Shown: positions 31,036 through 41,050, counted from the stretch's first letter. The stretch is DNA of 64,000 nucleotides from Dendrolimus kikuchii (GCA_019925095.2 CM034402.1:4971501-5035500), one strand, 5' to 3'. The notes: a model not told the origin generated them from the sequence alone. A program made the numbers and translations.

Positions 31036-31689
31036 TAAAACGGACTTGCTTGAGACTGGACAGTTTCTATATTTATAGAATGTGTCTTTAGTGGATTTAG
31101 TAGAATACGAACTTTTGACGATTTTCCAAGATATTGCAATAGCATAATCGGGCTCTAGGATACCGAAAACACCTTAAAAACAATAACCCAAACGATAAAC
31201 CGTTTTATGTATAATTTGCGATTCAACCATTCTATTTAGGCTGGATATATCGTAGCACGGGATCTCGCTAACGACGCCGCTCCGCTGTTATAAGGCATTA
31301 TGCGTTACACGCGGTATCTCATAAAAATAAACCTTTTTTTCGTACATTTCCTTCGCAAAATTCTAGTAAGCACCTGCTTAGGGTTGTTGCGTATAACTTA
31401 TCCCGGGATTAAAACCGGACATGGGACTGCCCGGGATGTTCGGTGGTATTAGAAATACTAGGTAACCGGAACGCGGCAGTTTGGTGGGATAACAATTTAT
31501 TCTGAGTACTTGTGACAAGTTTTGGTTAATATTTTGTCGTACACAGTCTTTCCGTAATTTGGTTGGTGACAAGGAATGAATGAATCAGTGAACCACTGGC
31601 AATCATCTGATTGCTGGCTTCTTTGTTTTAACACGTGCTTTTATTAAGGACCTGGTTCCAGTAGCCTATAGTAATTTGCAATTTGCAAT
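31036..31689. other. no gene recognised
   Basis: Moderate complexity around 31380-31560 (CCCGGGATTAAAACCGGACA). The 64-codon minus ORF there (31378-31572) has no recognised domain. Confidence 0.35.
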
Positions 31690-31829
31690 ATTTTCCTTAG
31701 TTTAGGAGGTTGCCTGGAAGAGATCACTTTAAGCGATAAGACCGCCCTTTGTTCAACATTTATTGTATCTAATTTTTAAGAACGTAGTTTTTATTTTGGT
31801 GAACAATAAAGTGTTTTCATTAATTGATT
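31690..31829 (+). repeat. RepL LINE 3' tail
   Basis: GGAAGAGATCACTTTAAGCG, ATAAGACCGCCCTTTGTTC and GGTGAACAATAAAGTGTTTTC, the terminal part of the RepL 3' UTR. Confidence 0.7.
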
Positions 31830-32056
31830 CAATACCAAAGGTGCTAATGGTCTGTCGGCCTCGAAACAGGGGACTGAAACGTGGCAACTAATGACGGAAT
31901 ACAGCTCAAGGTTGTTATGGTGGAATGCTCAATACCAGGTAGCCATCTACATGCGCAAATGTTCTATCACCTGACTGCGGGTTGTTTAGTCGTCTCTTAG
32001 ACAAGTCGACCGACTGCAAGAGTTAGTGTTCTTTATCTGTTCCTGCACGCATAAAT
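31830..32056 (-). repeat. eroded RepB copy
   Basis: It contains CAATACCAAAGGTGCTAATG, AATACAGCTCAAGGTTGTTA and TCTGTTCCTGCACGCATAAA. It lacks the T-run end and abuts the RepL tail. Confidence 0.7.
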
Positions 32057-32357
32057 TTCATCCTAATTTTCACCAACTTCCAGACTTACACAAGCATTGA
32101 TGACAATAATTTCATAAACTGGTTTGAATGTTCCGACTAAAATATCATTCAGAAAATGAGAGTAAATATCATCGTTCTTTATAAAAACTCCAGTTTCCTT
32201 ATTTTTATTTACCTTTAATTTCGTTTTAAGACTAAAAAATAAGATTATGAATTATTTAAAAGAAAATCATATAGAATTAAAAAAAATCCCAATTAAATAT
32301 TGAAGGCCCAGTAAACATTATATGTAGGTGTTCCTATAAAGTAATATTAGATAAACC
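32057..32357. other. AT-rich, nothing recognised
   Basis: No feature identified. Confidence 0.4.
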
Positions 32358-32760
32358 CTAGTCCCCCAGGGGGTGTCTCCTGCTGGACAGTTGTCCGTCT
32401 AGCAGTGCATTCAGGTAAGCGAACCCGAGGCCCCAGCCCCACTGTCACACTACCTTTGTTCCGTGGCAATGGTGTCCCAGCTCTCCTTGTTTCTAGTTTC
32501 CTTTCCTCTTCCTTCCCATTCTCTTTATCACATCCCCTTCACGTCCTAAGTATCCCTCCTTTCCCATCCAAACCCTCCTCCAGTCGCAGCGGTTCCCGCT
32601 CCATTAGGCCCAGGAGGGTGAGGACGAGTATGTGCACCAGTGTTAGCACAAATGCCTGTGCACCTAAATATATCCTGCGTACCTGATCGCTTCCGTTTAA
32701 CTGACGCGATCGCCGTAGCCGAAATCGGTTAGGTAGACATCATCACTATTAAATAAACAC
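32358..32760 (+). repeat. GC-rich LINE 3' UTR
   Basis: Begins CTAGTCCCCCAGGGGGTGTC and ends GCCGTAGCCGAAATCGGTTA, then GACATCATCACTATTAAATA. The GCCGxAATCGGT...ACATCATCATC end is typical of lepidopteran R1/CR1-type LINE 3' ends. The 93-codon ORF across it is low-complexity Ser/Pro and not supported as a gene. Confidence 0.5.
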
Positions 32761-32772
32761 TATATGATCCCG

Positions 32773-33044
32773 GGGGAGTTTTTGGCGGGAACCGAAAGGG
32801 GACGTTGTGCTATGCAATTTTATTTTCTAAAAATGTGTAAAATTACTTTAAAATGAACAATAGTTGTAGGATATTGATAGTTTTTGAGTAGTAATTATGT
32901 GTTTTTGTGAAAAATGTGAACTGTATAGTCAAATGTGGCCTTTCGAGTTTACACAGGAACTCCGTTGAATGGTGTGTATTGTAGCCTATAATATAACTGC
33001 GCCTGGCTTAAAGGCCTAGTTGCCAAGCCATACTCTTAAAAAAA
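32773..33044 (+). mobile_element. retroposon, 272 bp, 12-bp TSD
   Basis: Bounded by perfect direct repeats TATGATCCCGGG (32761-32772 and 33045-33056). It starts GGAGTTTTTGGCGGGAACCG and ends CCAAGCCATACTCTTAAAAAAA. The A-rich 3' end and 12-bp TSD indicate LINE-mediated insertion. I do not recognise the family; it has no ORF and no clear pol III boxes. Confidence 0.8.
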
Positions 33045-33056
33045 TATGATCCCGGG

Positions 33057-33637
33057 ATTCTCTAGCAAATTCGGTATAGCCGAAGTGTGGCACATCCCTA
33101 CACCTACTTGTAGCTATCCCTCAAGTTGTAGGTTTCTTTGGCTCGTATTTCACGTAAGCGGCTTACTTTTACCTCATATTTACATTGGGGTAGTTACTTT
33201 GACGTCATCTTTAGCTAGAAGCATTTTTGTAGCGATGAAAGTGACAATATGGTTGAGAAGGTTTTATATACTTATCTTTTTAGTAGATAGGAGTACTAAA
33301 GTAACTTTTGGAATTTTTCTACGGAAAAGGGTTGGATTGCAACCGGTTTTGTTTCCAATGGCTCAATTAATAGGTTTATCATGGATGAAGTGAAGAAGAC
33401 AGGCTTTAAGTCCTCATTAAATATTTAATATCTGAATTTACAATACTAATACAGAAAAAATATTTGTAATAGTTCAGAATAGAACGATCATATCACTTTA
33501 ATGTAAAAATAGTAGAAAAATAAACGAACCAAAAACGTTGCCTTACTAGGCTCCCCCCAGAGACCATCCTAGGGTGGGCGATAGTAGTTTGGGGAGAAAA
33601 ACTTTCCTTTCTGACCACTTGTGATACTGCTACAAGA
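33057..33637. other. no supported gene
   Basis: An ORF at 33046-33393 encodes a hydrophobic 115-residue peptide but starts inside the TSD and matches nothing I know. Around 33540-33600 a C/G-rich segment (CTCCCCCCAGAGACCATCCT) is unassigned. Confidence 0.35.
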
Positions 33638-33639
33638 AG

Positions 33640-34258
33640 TTATCCGTGAAGGAATGAACAAAGATTACTTATTATACATCAGCCGGATGGCGTGTAATAA
33701 AAGGCAACAAAACAAGCCACAACCCGGTGGTAACACGTACCTGTTTGGATGGCTACCACCCCTAGTCTAGTGTATATCGTACAGGCACGGAGAAAGAATA
33801 CAATTTCCTGTGGCCGGGCGGCCTGTCGTAAGAGCCGACAAAACAACCTGCAGCCAGGTGGTTTGGTATTTGCCCGACTGGATGGCTACCACCCCTGGTC
33901 TAAAGTATGTCGCCATAACAACCTTCGAGTTGTGTTCCGGCATTAGTGACTCGGTTCTAGTTTCCCTTAAGAGAGCAGCAGCGCATTTGTAGCACCTTCG
34001 GTGTTGCAAATGTCTATAGGCGATGGTAGCCGCTTTCCATAAAGTGGACCAACTGTCTATGTGCTGAACTCCTGCAATAAAAAAAACTATATCGCCTTTA
34101 TAACCTGAAGCGTCTTCCGGCATTACAGGCTTTCCACTCCACTAATTCGAGGTCGACAGCACTTTGGCAGCACCTCAGCGAATGTCTATCTATAGGTGAC
34201 GGTAACCACTTTTCATCAGGTAGGCCGTCAAACTATCTGTTGTACTCCAAAAAAAAAA
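33640..34258 (+). mobile_element. older RepB copy split by a younger one
   Basis: Part 1 (33640-33779: ATCCGTGAAGGAATGAACAA to CTAGTCTAGTGTATATCG) and part 2 (34088-34258: TATATCGCCTTTATAACCTG to TTGTACTCCAAAAAAAAAA) join into one diverged RepB copy once 33780-34087 and one TSD copy are removed. Confidence 0.85.
33780..34087 (+). mobile_element. nested RepB copy, 7-bp TSD
   Basis: A full-length plus-strand copy (TACAGGCACGGAGAAAGAAT to ACTCCTGCAATAAAAAAAAC) flanked by TATATCG at 33773-33779 and 34088-34094. Same orientation as its host copy. Confidence 0.9.
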
Positions 34259-34465
34259 AAGAATTTGTTTGTCATCAGTTAAAGACCTATAATCTGATTG
34301 GTGCATCTGTTACATGGACCATGTTACAGACGCACTAAGATTTCGTCTGATTCATATTTGGTTTATTATTTTACACATTACACACATCACCTACACATAT
34401 ACGCGCGCTTTTAAGCACCAATAATTCTTGTGTTGTTATTTTCATATTACTGTAGTTTATTATAA

Positions 34466-34532
34466 GCCTAAATGGCGCTCTGTTGTCCGTGCCTACCCCG
34501 CAAGGGAACTGGCGTGAAGTTATGTATGTATG
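34466..34532 (+). mobile_element. RepA micro-insertion, 67 bp, 8-bp TSD
   Basis: GCCTAAATGGCGCTCTGTTG to (TATG)n, encoding only PKWRSVVRAYPARELA-type codons. TSD TATTATAA at 34458-34465 and 34533-34540. Confidence 0.85.
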
Positions 34533-34629
34533 TATTATAATACGTGCATCATTGTCTTGAGGGGGATATTGTCACTGCAGCACAGTCTTATACTTTTGTA
34601 GTGCAACAAACTGTTTGTTATTATGTAAA

Positions 34630-34992
34630 CTAGTAGTCGCCCAGTGGTCGAAATTCGACCATAATTAATTTAAATTATAAGTTTGAACATTATTAAGGTT
34701 CTGTTGTCAAATACTATATACTTATATAATCACAGATTTCCCCAAGGCTGCACTATTAATTTGACTTTAACAATAAACAAAATAGTATATATACGTGTGT
34801 GTGTGAAACAAAGTGCGTGTAATTTTTTTTTTAATAATTTAATGTTTTTATTATTCGTAATTAAAAAAAATATTAGTATTCTGCACTCCTTCTCTATATA
34901 AACTATACGTGTGCGAAATTTCATACTCCTCCGTCCGCTCAATTTTCGTAAAAAGGGGTACAAAGTTTTTGCTTTACGTATTAATATAATGA
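34630..34992 (-). mobile_element. Helitron-like element, 363 bp
   Basis: On the minus strand it runs A|TCATTATATTAATACGTAAAG to ...GGGCGACTACTAG|T. Internal words (GTACCCCTTTTTACGAAAAT) are common in lepidopteran Helitrons. The two small ORFs across it are not supported. Confidence 0.5.
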
Positions 34993-35626
34993 TGTGTCTA
35001 TTTATATAATAAAGATATTTTATAATGATATTAAATTTATTTTAAATTTGAATTTATACAAATACTTGACACAATCTAGAATTCGAATCGAGCAAAGTTA
35101 TTTTGAAAATTAAGTTAAAATATCACGACCCAAATTTTCGTTTCTTCAGTACATCGAGATTCAAGGTTGAAAAAGCTATTTGTATTTACAATTTACAACC
35201 GGCCGTCCACAACCTGACCGGTCTTTTATCTCAGTTCACCCGGATTGATTTATAAGGGTGCGTTTTATTGTGGCTTAGCCGCCCTTATCCGGTAATTAAG
35301 TCGGAGTTCGACCGTAATCCGGGCCTGGAGTCCGGTTAACCTGACCTCACTGGTTATCTGCACTCTGCATTCGTTGAAACGTGGCACACTGATGAGAATC
35401 GAAAGTTTGGTCCTTTTTAGGGTTCTAAAACCAAAACGTCCACTTTTAGCACACATACCCTACATACTGTCACAGAAATTTTATTCTAATTAGCAATTCC
35501 AAAAAAATAACATCTTTGGCATAACTATACACTAGTAATGCCTGGTTTCTGAGGTTACCAGTTATAAGTTCAATAACAATTGATTCTATAAAATTATGTA
35601 ATAGTGTGTAGTGTGATGGTGATGTC
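34993..35626. other. no gene recognised
   Basis: AT-rich with a GC-richer part at 35200-35420 (CCGGTTAACCTGACC). No family identified. Confidence 0.35.
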
Positions 35627-35921
35627 TATCTGTCCAGGAACGGAGAAAAAATACAATTTCCTGCGGCCAGGCGGCCTGTCGTAAGAGGCGACAAAACAAC
35701 CCACAGCCAGGTAGTAGGGCATTTGTCCAACTGAATGGCCACCACCTCTGGTCTAGAGTAAGCCGCTATAACAACCTTGAGTTGTGTTCCGGCATTACTG
35801 ACCAGGTTCCAGTCTCCCTTAAGAGAGCAGCAGCGCATTTGTAGCATCTTTGGCGTTGCAAATGTTCATAGACGATGGTAACCGTTTTCCATCGATTGGG
35901 CCGTCTGCCCAAAAAAAAAAA
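35627..35921 (+). mobile_element. RepB copy lacking its last bases
   Basis: Starts CTGTCCAGGAACGGAG and ends TTGGGCCGTCTGCCCAAAAAAAAAA. The CTGTCTGCTGAACTCCTGCA segment normally before the A tail is missing. Confidence 0.85.
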
Positions 35922-36064
35922 TGTAATAGATAAACTTAAGTTAACTGTTAACCTACAACTAATACCAAAACTCGCCACTAGATGGATCTATTTATTTACA
36001 TCAAACAAAAACGTCAAACAAAAGATATGGAATAAATAAACGCCTAATATTGGTCAGTTAAGTT

Positions 36065-36215
36065 GAACCTTTTTTTTTTTAGCCAGCGGAAATCCGCTTG
36101 AGGACCATAAGCCGCGACAAGGGCAGAACCTTAGGGGGATAATTCGCGACCTGTGTGTAGGTATCGATGGTGTGTTCAAAAACGCAATTATATAAGTTAT
36201 TGAACCGATAGCGCT
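36065..36215 (+). repeat. SINE3 body fragment
   Basis: T run, AGCCAGCGGAAATCCGCTTG, AGGACCATAAGCCGCGACAA, GGGCAGAACCTTAGGGG, TTCGCGACCTGTGTGTAGG. It matches the body of the minus-strand SINE3 at 45471-45890; the tRNA-like head is missing. Confidence 0.65.
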
Positions 36216-36404
36216 AAAGAACAGATATACTACAGTTAAAAGTACCTCAGAAACCGGGCATAAGTCGTGGTATAGTTCAAAATTCAAATGACTCGAGTTC
36301 GAACTTACCCCATTGACGGAGCCACCTTGACTATGCAAATATAAACTTTCTTATAAAATAAATAAAACTGTAAACAAAATATAATAATTTCTTTCCATCA
36401 TACA

Positions 36405-36660
36405 TGATACGAGGGCGCGGGTTCGATTCTGGCCGGAACGCATGCACCTCTTAGTCAGTTTTCTGATCTAATGTGCATATTGTTACAATTACCATGTGCT
36501 AACAACGGTGAAGGAAAACATCGTGATGCAACCTGCACATCGAGATAACCGATGTGTCAAACCTGCCAAGCCGCCTTGGACAAGCGTGGCGGGTATACTG
36601 TCTGTTCCCCCTATAATGGGAGGCCCGAGCTCAGCAGTGGGACATTAATGGGCTGATATT
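36405..36660 (+). mobile_element. SINE2 copy
   Basis: A box-B-like GGTTCGATTCTGG near its start, then CGGAACGCATGCACCTCTTA, AATGTGCATATTGTTACAAT, CTGCACATCGAGATAACCGA, ending CAGCAGTGGGACATTAATGG. This is a familiar lepidopteran SINE layout; the box A region is missing or decayed. Confidence 0.75.
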
Positions 36661-36728
36661 ATATACATGATACAGTAACAATGCGATATGAACCGAAGCG
36701 TTCATTTAATGCAAATATTTATTTTAAA

Positions 36729-37440
36729 CTAGCTGTGCCCGCGACTTCGACGGCGTGGAGTTTTTTCGCGGAACCCTAATTTTAAAAATAGCCTAAGTTA
36801 CTCCTTATAACATCAGCTATCTTCCAGTGAAAGTCCTGTCAAAACCGGTCCAGGCGTTTCGGAGGTTAGTTTTAACAAAAGTTTGAATTTTTTTCGCGGA
36901 CCCCTTTTTTATTTGACAACGCTGGGGGAATGCATTTGCGCATATCCTCAGGCCCCGGGGGATGCCACCAAGGTGTATGTGGGACTCCCGGCTGCTGATG
37001 TTGCACATAAGCTTCAACGTTATAGCTTGCAAGCACCGACCGCCAGACTACCCACTAAACCTTCCAGCGTCCCTCCGCATCATAATAAGGGGCCACGGGA
37101 CCGTAACCATGTATATGACTGCCGTGACACCTCGATGCAAGCCGACAAGGAGGGGTGTCCCTGAGACTAGAACACCCCACGGCACAGGGTGTGGCTCGTC
37201 GGGAGGGTCCCCCGACCCCCATGTCCCACTATGTTATAGGGAGGAGATGAGCAAAGCGCCGCCTGTGAACCCCTATTTGCCTTCTGCGACAGGGGTCCAC
37301 CTGCTCATCCTTCTCCCTTATTCTTTAAAAAAAGTAAGCTATGTTACTCCTTATAACATCAGCTATCTGCCAGTTTAAGTCCCGTCACAATCGGTCCAGC
37401 CGTTTCAGAGATTAGCTGGAACATCCATACAGACAATAAT
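36729..37440 (-). mobile_element. Helitron-like element pieces around a GC-rich insert
   Basis: On the minus strand the end is ...CGCGGGCACAGCTAG|T (36729). The words TTACTCCTTATAACATCAGC occur twice (near 36796 and 37339) in the same orientation, each followed by a CCGGTCC/TCGGTCC-AG-CGTTTC segment. So two copies, or a duplicated piece, flank 36905-37325. Confidence 0.55.
36905..37325 (+). other. GC-rich insert, unidentified
   Basis: About 420 bp of distinctly higher GC. Two overlapping frames (36883-37164 and 36962-37378) are open, the longer with PETRTPHGTGCGSSGGSPDP and PPVNPYLPSATGVHLLILLP, but neither resembles a family I know. It may be a piece of LINE ORF1 or 3' UTR, or of captured sequence inside a Helitron. 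Confidence 0.4.
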
Positions 37441-38154
37441 TCTAAAAATTCCATTCTCGGAATCTCCTGGTCCGAATTAACGTCCATGATTTTTTTCACA
37501 TTTTTATTTTGACCATACAAACAGACACTTCAATTTTATTTATCTGTACAGGTGTATTTTGTGCCTTAATGAAACTGATGATTTAATAACAAATATAAAT
37601 TAAAGCCTGTTAATGGCACTCGATTCAAGGATACCTGTTAATTAATAAAGCAAACTTTCCTTTTCAAAGTTAATATTAACAATGAACAATAATTTAAAGT
37701 AGGGGATGAAAAGCAATTTTAATGAATTTTGTTCAGAATACGCTTTTAATAGTACAGACAATTTATAACAGCGTAATCGTGTTTCTAGAAGTTGTTTATT
37801 ACTTTTGAAAATATTAGACGGCTAGCATATGCCAGCGAATCTTCGTTCGCGTTGTCACGACGACCATGTATTCGTTAGTGAATTGCAAAGGAGGTATCAA
37901 AAAACTATTTTTGGTTATATTCGTCTCTCTCGTGGAAATGACGTCATTTATTGCGAAAAAATGTATCCTAAGTGTTGATCTGAAATATAAGCTAGCTCTG
38001 TGTCGAGTTTAATTAAATTCCGTTCAGTAGTTTTCACGTGATATCTCTGATAAATGTGTACACATCCCTATTTGTTCCCTATTCCTATTTCTAAGATATG
38101 TATTTTTGGATTCTGCTGGTCCGAATCAGCCCCCTGATTTATACATTTTTAAAC
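37441..38154. other. no gene; repeat-like words
   Basis: CTGGTCCGAATTAACGTCC (37479-) and CTGGTCCGAATCAGCCCC (38118-) are related words about 640 bp apart, and TTCCGTTCAGTAGTTTTCAC near 38020 is a common Helitron-body word. No ORF of note. Confidence 0.4.
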
Positions 38155-38645
38155 GTATTTTAAATACCGGTTATTTGAAATACCGGTAAAAATGTGGTAT
38201 CATTATTTATGTTAATATCAGATAATGGTGAAAAATAAAAATCGTTATAAAACTTACCGTTATTTCTAGCCATTTAACGGTAAAAAATATAACATTAATA
38301 CTATATTTATCGGTAATTTTACCGTTATAACTATGTTTTGTTACCATCGTCGCTCTCTTTCACTCGCAAAGATTGTCAAACAGCACAGTGCTAAGAGCAC
38401 GTAATATTTAGAGTTGTGTTTCTCGATTGTTTCGGTAACATGCAGTCGTAACTCGTAATAAATTAATTTTTAAAAATGGCAACGTCGCTTGAAATAGCGT
38501 AAAAATTACCGATACATATAACGGTAAAATCATGAAAGTTACTAAGTAATGGTAAAGAATAAACCGGTATGGGAGTATGTTTTTCGAAAATACCGGTAAT
38601 TCTCTATATTTTTAAAGGTAATTGATAACATTTGAAGCCCTGGTA
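38155..38645. repeat. ACCGGTA-rich block, possible MITE
   Basis: TACCGGTT, TACCGGTA, TTACCGTTA, AACGGTAAA, ATCGGTAATTTTACCGTTAT, TTACCGAT, AACGGTAAAA, ACCGGTAT and TACCGGTAATTC recur in both orientations at the two ends of a roughly 490-bp region, so the ends can pair. The middle (38345-38480) lacks them. No clear TSD. Confidence 0.5.
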
Positions 38646-38697
38646 CAAACTCAACACTTAGAATAGATTTATTATAGAGGCATTATAGAAGTGTCCG
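38646..38697. other. short spacer
   Basis: Short AT-rich stretch between two repeat blocks; nothing recognised. Confidence 0.4.
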
Positions 38698-38973
38698 CTA
38701 GGGTTCCAACCGTATTATAATATACCGTACTATATATTATAGAAAAATTATTTTAAACGAAATGTACTACTATATTTTCATCGCTAATTCATTGTAGCGC
38801 TTTTTGTTCAAATACTTATGCTTGTCTTAATAATAATAGCTCTTTGCTGGACAAATAATGAAAAATATGGAAAATGTGTGTACTCTTTTTTTCATTTAAA
38901 TTTCCCAAAAGTAATTTTTACAGCTTAAAAACCAAAATGCTATATTTTCCTCAAAAAAAAGTGGCAACCCTAG
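38698..38973. mobile_element. MITE with CTAGGGTTSCMA ends
   Basis: The left end CTAGGGTTCCAACC and the right end read inverted (CTAGGGTTGCCACTTT) are imperfect inverted repeats. The ends resemble a common insect MITE. No target duplication could be verified, and there is no ORF. Confidence 0.4.
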
Positions 38974-39019
38974 AATTCGCATCCCTATTTGTAAAAAAAA
39001 AGATTAGACGTAATTCGAA

Positions 39020-39296
39020 GAGCCCAATATAAATAGGCAAGAGCAAGGCACATCGCCTGCGGTGGCTGGGCCACCTACATAGAAAGCCGGAGGATCGCGC
39101 GGTGAAAAGAGCCTATCTGGGCAGACCAACGGGACGGTAACCCAGTTGGTCGGCCCAGATATCGCTGGAGTGACGTAGTGTAGACTATCTGCGCGAGCTT
39201 CAAGCCTATGACTGGCAGGAGACAGCGCTGAACAGAAAGGAGTGGAGGCCAGGATTTATTTTGGGTCGTTGAGCCGCAACAGTTAGTTAGTTAATT
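39020..39296 (+). pseudogene. LINE RT C-terminus with (TTAG)n tail
   Basis: Plus-strand codons read KAHRLRWLGHLHRKPEDRAV, KRAYLGRPTGR, then a stop and further stops, YLRELQAYDWQETALNRKEW and a TTAGTTAGTTAATTC tail. It is the same family as the minus-strand copy at 61758-62100 (IKAHRLRWLGH...WQETAQ...FGSLSQ) but more decayed. It lies 68 bp upstream of the receptor exon, so it is within the upstream intron or the immediate 5' flank. Confidence 0.7.
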
Positions 39297-39363
39297 CAAA
39301 TAAAGAACAAAGACCATCGATCAAAAAAATAACAATAATGACAGTAATCTGTATTGTTCGCAG

Positions 39364-39567
39364 GGGTGGTGTTAGCCTAAGATGGTGTTGGCGCTTTTGG
39401 TCGGAGTGCTGTGCGTGTGGGGCCGCCTGAGCGACGCAAACCCTGAAGCGAAGCGGCTTTACGACGACCTGCTGTCCAATTACAACCGCCTGATCCGGCC
39501 AGTCGGCAACAACTCAGATCGGCTCACCGTCAAAATGGGCTTACGGCTCAGCCAACTCATCGACGTT
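39364..39567 (+). CDS. nAChRalpha: nicotinic acetylcholine receptor alpha subunit, first coding exon
   Basis: This exon encodes the start of a neuronal nicotinic acetylcholine receptor alpha subunit, a cys-loop acetylcholine-gated cation channel of the plasma membrane. Translation starts at ATG 39382, with an in-frame TAG at 39373-39375. Residues 1-19 ([19 protein letters not shown]) are a hydrophobic signal peptide; the mature chain starts [18 protein letters not shown], the N-terminal helix of the ligand-binding domain, and runs to [11 protein letters not shown]. The 3' splice site is TTGTTCGCAG (39354-39363), placing 18 nt of 5' UTR on the exon, so a further 5' UTR exon should lie upstream. 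The donor GTGAGT starts at 39568 in phase 0 after LIDV, where family members have a conserved intron. Sixty-two codons of a usual ~500 or more are here; I could not find the next exon (NLKxQIMTTN) in the window. The subunit number is unresolved; the alpha1-alpha4 group is most likely, alpha1 or alpha3 by memory. The exon is GC-richer than its flanks. Confidence 0.93.
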
Positions 39568-40267
39568 GTGAGTATTATCTCCCACTTTTGTTATTTACAA
39601 AACAAAATATTACTTTAATAAATAATTCAATGTTCGTGTTGATATACCGCAAATTTAATAGGTGAAAGGCAACGTGCAATTCAACACTTCAACACTATGA
39701 ACTCAAAAGAATGTACTTACTATTTTTAAGGACTTTCAGACGAACATCATCATTGTCAGTCCGGTGAAATCAACATACGTTACATACATACAGAATCTTA
39801 TTAATCTATAATCTAAAAAAAACATATACCGTAGACCAACAAAAAAACACTACATCCCTGTAATATCCCTGTATTAGAATAAGAAGTAGTTAAAACCTAG
39901 ATATAATTAATATGTAATCAGCATAAGCATCAACACAATAACAACATCCAATAAATATCACACACATCAAAATAACAAATATAAAATAGCGTGTAGATTA
40001 CAGGAAATTAACAATTAAATGTTCTAAAAAACGTACGGAACAAGAGTCCGTAGTTTTTGTTTGAAAAAAAAACTTATTAATTATAATATTTTAGGCTTTT
40101 AACAATGAATTCTAATACTGAATTTGCGTCCATAGACAAGGGCTTTGCTCAAATAGAATGAAAAACACCAACTCCTGCAAGTCAAAGCATAAATTTGGCC
40201 TTAGATGCTGCCGCTCATTATTGTTGGTGCATTGTAAAAGAAAATGATATAATTTGATAATATAATT
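39568..40267 (+). other. receptor intron 3' of the exon, no feature
   Basis: It starts with the GTGAGTATT donor and is AT-rich. No repeat family or ORF was recognised before the RepA copy at 40282. Minor ACATACGTTACATACATAC sequence near 39770-39790 is simple repeat. Confidence 0.5.
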
Positions 40268-40281
40268 ATGTCCTCTCTTTT

Positions 40282-40517
40282 TAATGCAAAAGTGGATGGA
40301 TGCAGAAGTCGTGGAAGGCCACGACACACCTTCCATGATCAAATTGATCGTGTACTAGCAGAAGGTGATGTTAGGAGCTTTAAGAACAGACGAGCTTGCA
40401 TGACAAGAGTTATGAATGTCAAAGAGGCAAGTGAGGTGTGTAAGAATAAGCCTAAATGGCACTCTGTTGTTCATGCCTACCCCGCAAGGGAACTGGCGTG
40501 AAGTTATGTATGTATGT
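40282..40517 (+). mobile_element. RepA copy, 236 bp, 14-bp TSD, in receptor intron
   Basis: The frame is open from AKVDGCRSRGRPRHTFHDQI to YPARELA, then (TATG)n. Perfect direct repeats ATGTCCTCTCTTTT at 40268-40281 and 40518-40531, the first bases ambiguous with the tail. It inserted in the sense orientation of the receptor gene. Confidence 0.92.
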
Positions 40518-40541
40518 ATGTCCTCTCTTTTGTTACACATC

Positions 40542-40863
40542 TTTTTTTTAATTTTTTTATTACATGAGTTCAGCAGACAGAAAGACCGCCTACTTGATGG
40601 AAAGCGGTTACCATCACCTATGGACATTTGCAACACCAAAGGTGATACAAATGCGCTGCTGCTTTCTTAAGGGAGACTGGAACCTGGTCACTAATGCCGG
40701 AACACAAATCAAGGTTATTATGGCGGCATACTCTAGACCAGGGATGATAGCCTTCCAGTCGGGCAAATACCTTACCACCTGGCTGTGGGTTGTTTTGTCG
40801 CTTCTTACGACAGGCCGCCCGGCCGCAGAAAATTTTATTCTTTCTCCGATCCTGCACAGATAA
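40542..40863 (-). mobile_element. RepB copy, full length
   Basis: T run, TTACATGAGTTCAGCAGACA to CTCCGATCCTGCACAGATAA. It lies 10 bp after the right TSD of the RepA copy. No convincing TSD of its own. Confidence 0.85.
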
Positions 40864-40894
40864 AATCTCGCACATCTCGCAATTGTGGCTTTTT

Positions 40895-41050
40895 TTATAA
40901 TAAATAGGTTCACGTTTGATCACGATCACGATGATGCGGGCGAAGATGGAGCATGTTTACTTAGATAACACACATTCAGACTTGAAGATACCCTGATTGT
41001 ACTTTTCGTAAAACACGGACGTGGCGGCGAAACGGTTTGCACTGGTGGAG
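40895..41050 (+). repeat. LINE-derived repeat fragment
   Basis: TAGGTTCACGTTTGATCACG, GCATGTTTACTTAGATAACA, CAGACTTGAAGATACCCTGA, related to 6685-6830. It may be the upstream part of the LINE remnant that follows. Confidence 0.5.

Noticed and set aside
32405..32686. 93-codon Ser/Pro-rich ORF
   Set aside because: C/T-rich 3' UTR of a LINE; composition explains the openness.
33046..33393. 115-codon hydrophobic ORF
   Set aside because: Starts within a target-site duplication, no domain, AT-rich composition; no support beyond length.
36883..37378. overlapping ORFs in the GC-rich insert as a gene
   Set aside because: No recognised domain, no splice or promoter evidence, and both are flanked by transposon words; kept only as an unidentified segment.
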